The position numbers and the translations under genes were made by a program. From contig WNDX01000013.1 of assembly GCA_009914615.1 (NCBI GenBank), forward strand, positions 1-47,268: DNA of 47,268 bases. Direction: 5' to 3'. Below, piece by piece: positions 45,916 through 47,268 of the stretch (position 1 is the stretch's first letter; the number at the start of each line of letters is the position of its first letter). The DNA comes from Herbaspirillum frisingense. GTDB taxonomy: Bacteria > Pseudomonadota > Gammaproteobacteria > Burkholderiales > Burkholderiaceae_D. The notes under the pieces are model-generated. The model was not told the DNA's origin. It ran no database searches and saw only the letters and a program-made list of their open reading frames with translations.

Positions 45916-47141
45916 TTACAGGCCGAGCGCCCGGCGTATCAGGCCGAAGACTTCGGTGTTGTCGATCACGCCGCGGAATTGCTCCGCGCCCGCCCCCTGC
46001 GCGCCGATGAAGACGTTGGCGCCGCCGTGCGTCTCGCCGCCCGCTGCAGTGGGGATCACCGATTCCTGCAGGTAGTCCTTGTCCGCCACCTGAAGCTCGG
46101 AGAGCGCCCCGCGCGCGGCGCGGTAGCCCGAACCGGTGCCGAAACCGATGACCGTATAGGGATGCCCGTTCATGTCCAGCTCCGGCCGCCCGGTCAGCAC
46201 GTTCCTGACCAGTCCGAGCACGCCAGGCTCGTCGGCGGTAGTCTTGCCGGTACGCCGGGCGTAACCGTTGAGGACGAGGGTGTGATCGTGGTCGGCGGTC
46301 ACCACGATCAGGGTGTTCTTGAGGCCTGGATCGCGCTGCTGCATCTTGTCCAACGCCAGCCTGATGGCATCGTCGAACGCCGCCACGTCCTGCAAGGCGC
46401 GCCGGGCATTGGTCGCGTGCAAGGCATGATCGATGCGGCCGCCCTCGACCATCAGGAAGAAGCCCCGGTCCGCCCCGTCCAGCATGTCGATGGCCTTGCC
46501 GGTCATCTGCGCCAGGCTGGGCTCCTGCGCCGGAAGGCGATCGAGGTCATAGCTCATGTGATCCGGCGAAAACAAGGCGATCGCCTTGCCAGCCCCCGGG
46601 GCCAGCCGGGCGAACTCGCCTGCGTCGCTGGCGTCGCGATAACCGGCGGCGCGGAATTCGGCCAGCAGATCGCGGCCGTCGCCGCGCTTGCCGCCGGCCT
46701 TGCCGGCCGGCAGGAAGTGGCGCCGCCCGCCGCCGAAGATGACATCGACGCCGTCGCCCAGGCGCGCGTTGAAACCGGCGCCGCGCGGCGTCAACTGTGC
46801 GGCGATGTCGTTTTCGCCATCGCGATGGCAGATGTGGGCATAGGTCGCCGCCGGCGTGGCATGGGTGATGCGGGTAGTGGTGACGACCCCGGTGCGGGCG
46901 CCGCGCGCCTTCATGATCTCCAGCAGCGTCGGCACCGCCTGGCCGTTGCCGGCGGTGCAGGTGCTGTCGGCGCCGTTGATGTAGCCCTTGCCACCGGCAT
47001 CGCGCGCACGCGTATCGGCCGACATCGAAATCACCTCGTTGTTGGCCTTGACGCCGGTCATGTACGCCGCCATCGACGGCGCGCTGTCGGTGACCTGGGC
47101 GTCGTTGGAATAGGTCGTGACAAATGCGGTCTCGGGCAGGG
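45916..47141 (-). pseudogene. Alkaline phosphatase, second copy, 5' end removed by an IS
   Basis: A 407-codon remainder of a PhoA-family enzyme, aligned with the intact neighbour from its residue 82 onward. It begins at the IS edge (LPETAFVTTYSNDAQVTDSA) and keeps the nucleophile Ser (TDSAPS), ITHATPAATYAH, MVEGGRIDHALH, VTADHDH and GGETHGG. The signal peptide and the GDGMG zinc ligand are missing. An in-frame TAA lies in the IS terminus just upstream, so no fusion is made. Translation from the internal ATG at 47073 would give a cytosolic, inactive product. The missing 5' part should lie next to another end of the same IS elsewhere in the genome. Confidence 0.88.
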
Positions 47142-47268
47142 TGATCTTGCCCCTGATTTACGGACACCTATCTAAGCGACATTGGCCAGCTCGTACTGCT
47201 CTGGGCTGAGGTAGCCCAGGGTCGAGTGCAGCCGGATCCGATTGTAGTCAACCTCAATGTAGTCAAAC
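47142..47268 (-). mobile_element. IS3-family insertion sequence, 3' (IRR) end fragment
   Basis: On the plus strand this starts with TGATCTTGCCCCTGATTTAC, the partner of the terminus at 1-127 (first 12 bases identical). It contains the end of orfB on the minus strand and runs off the window. It is in the same orientation as the fragment at the other end. Confidence 0.87.
47172..47268 (-). CDS. IS3-family transposase OrfB, C-terminal 31 residues (partial)
   Basis: The last 32 codons (31 residues and TAG at 47174-47172) of an integrase-core transposase. The peptide includes [19 protein letters not shown], matching the N-R-x-R-x-H-S-x-L-G-Y-x-[ST]-P ending of IS3-family OrfB proteins. The stop lies 30 bp inside the terminal repeat, as expected. 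The catalytic D-D-E residues are beyond the window. Transcription from this IS would run into the truncated phosphatase. Confidence 0.88.
   Translation of the reverse strand, partial: FDYIEVDYNRIRLHSTLGYLSPEQYELANVA

Overview
The window is a GC-rich stretch of bacterial chromosome. It most resembles a betaproteobacterium of the Oxalobacteraceae, Herbaspirillum-like. That placement is an inference from gene order (dusB-fis-purH, tlpA-aroQ-accB-accC-prmA, nrdA-nrdB with ampD and ypjD, divergent ffh), from an A/K/P-rich histone-like protein plus a SWIB/H1 fusion, and from codon use; no database search was possible. Nearly all of it is core housekeeping DNA. No rRNA, tRNA, prophage or CRISPR array was seen.

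Both ends are fragments of an IS3-family insertion sequence: the orfA start at 1-127 and the orfB end at 47142-47268, in the same orientation. Each fragment is exactly 127 bases long. This is what a de Bruijn assembly with k=127 leaves where a contig runs into a repeat, so the window looks like a complete draft contig bounded by two IS copies. The left copy sits 37 bp before yedI (DUF808). The right copy has cut the 5' end off an alkaline phosphatase gene.

Layout: 165-1109 yedI; 1140-6104 (minus) ruvC, a GST (yfcF), purH, fis, dusB; 6449-9573 (minus) a histidine phosphatase, a PEBP-family protein, dtd, tyrS; 9816-12418 (plus) an M23 endopeptidase and anmK; 12513-21529 (minus) a glycine-zipper lipoprotein, corA, mtgA, aroE, a TonB-like protein, an RNB exonuclease, ubiC, a YqiA-type esterase and mpl, partly joined by ATGA overlaps; 21679-29394 (plus) an orphan protein, a TlpA-like thioredoxin, aroQ, accB, accC, prmA, a DUF3426 zinc-ribbon protein, a PfkB kinase and an exported peroxiredoxin; 29499-38088 (minus) yggT, a histone H1-like repeat protein, nrdB, nrdA, ampD, a PP0621-family protein and ypjD; 38350-40956 (minus) a NitT/TauT-type ABC importer; 41263-43528 (plus) ffh and a SWIB/H1 fusion; 43638-47141 (minus) a His-rich secreted protein and two tandem alkaline phosphatases, the upstream one broken by the IS.

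The genes serve cell-wall synthesis and recycling (mpl, ampD, anmK, mtgA, M23), the shikimate pathway and its branch to ubiquinone (aroE, aroQ, ubiC), fatty-acid initiation (accBC), deoxynucleotide supply (nrdAB, with a candidate tandem NrdR operator), translation and protein export (tyrS, dtd, prmA, dusB, ffh), nucleoid structure (fis, two A/K/P-rich proteins) and phosphate scavenging. The least ordinary parts are the IS-truncated phosphatase operon with its His-rich partner gene, the 54-bp array inside the histone-like gene, the SWIB/H1 fusion, and several uncharacterised inverted repeats.
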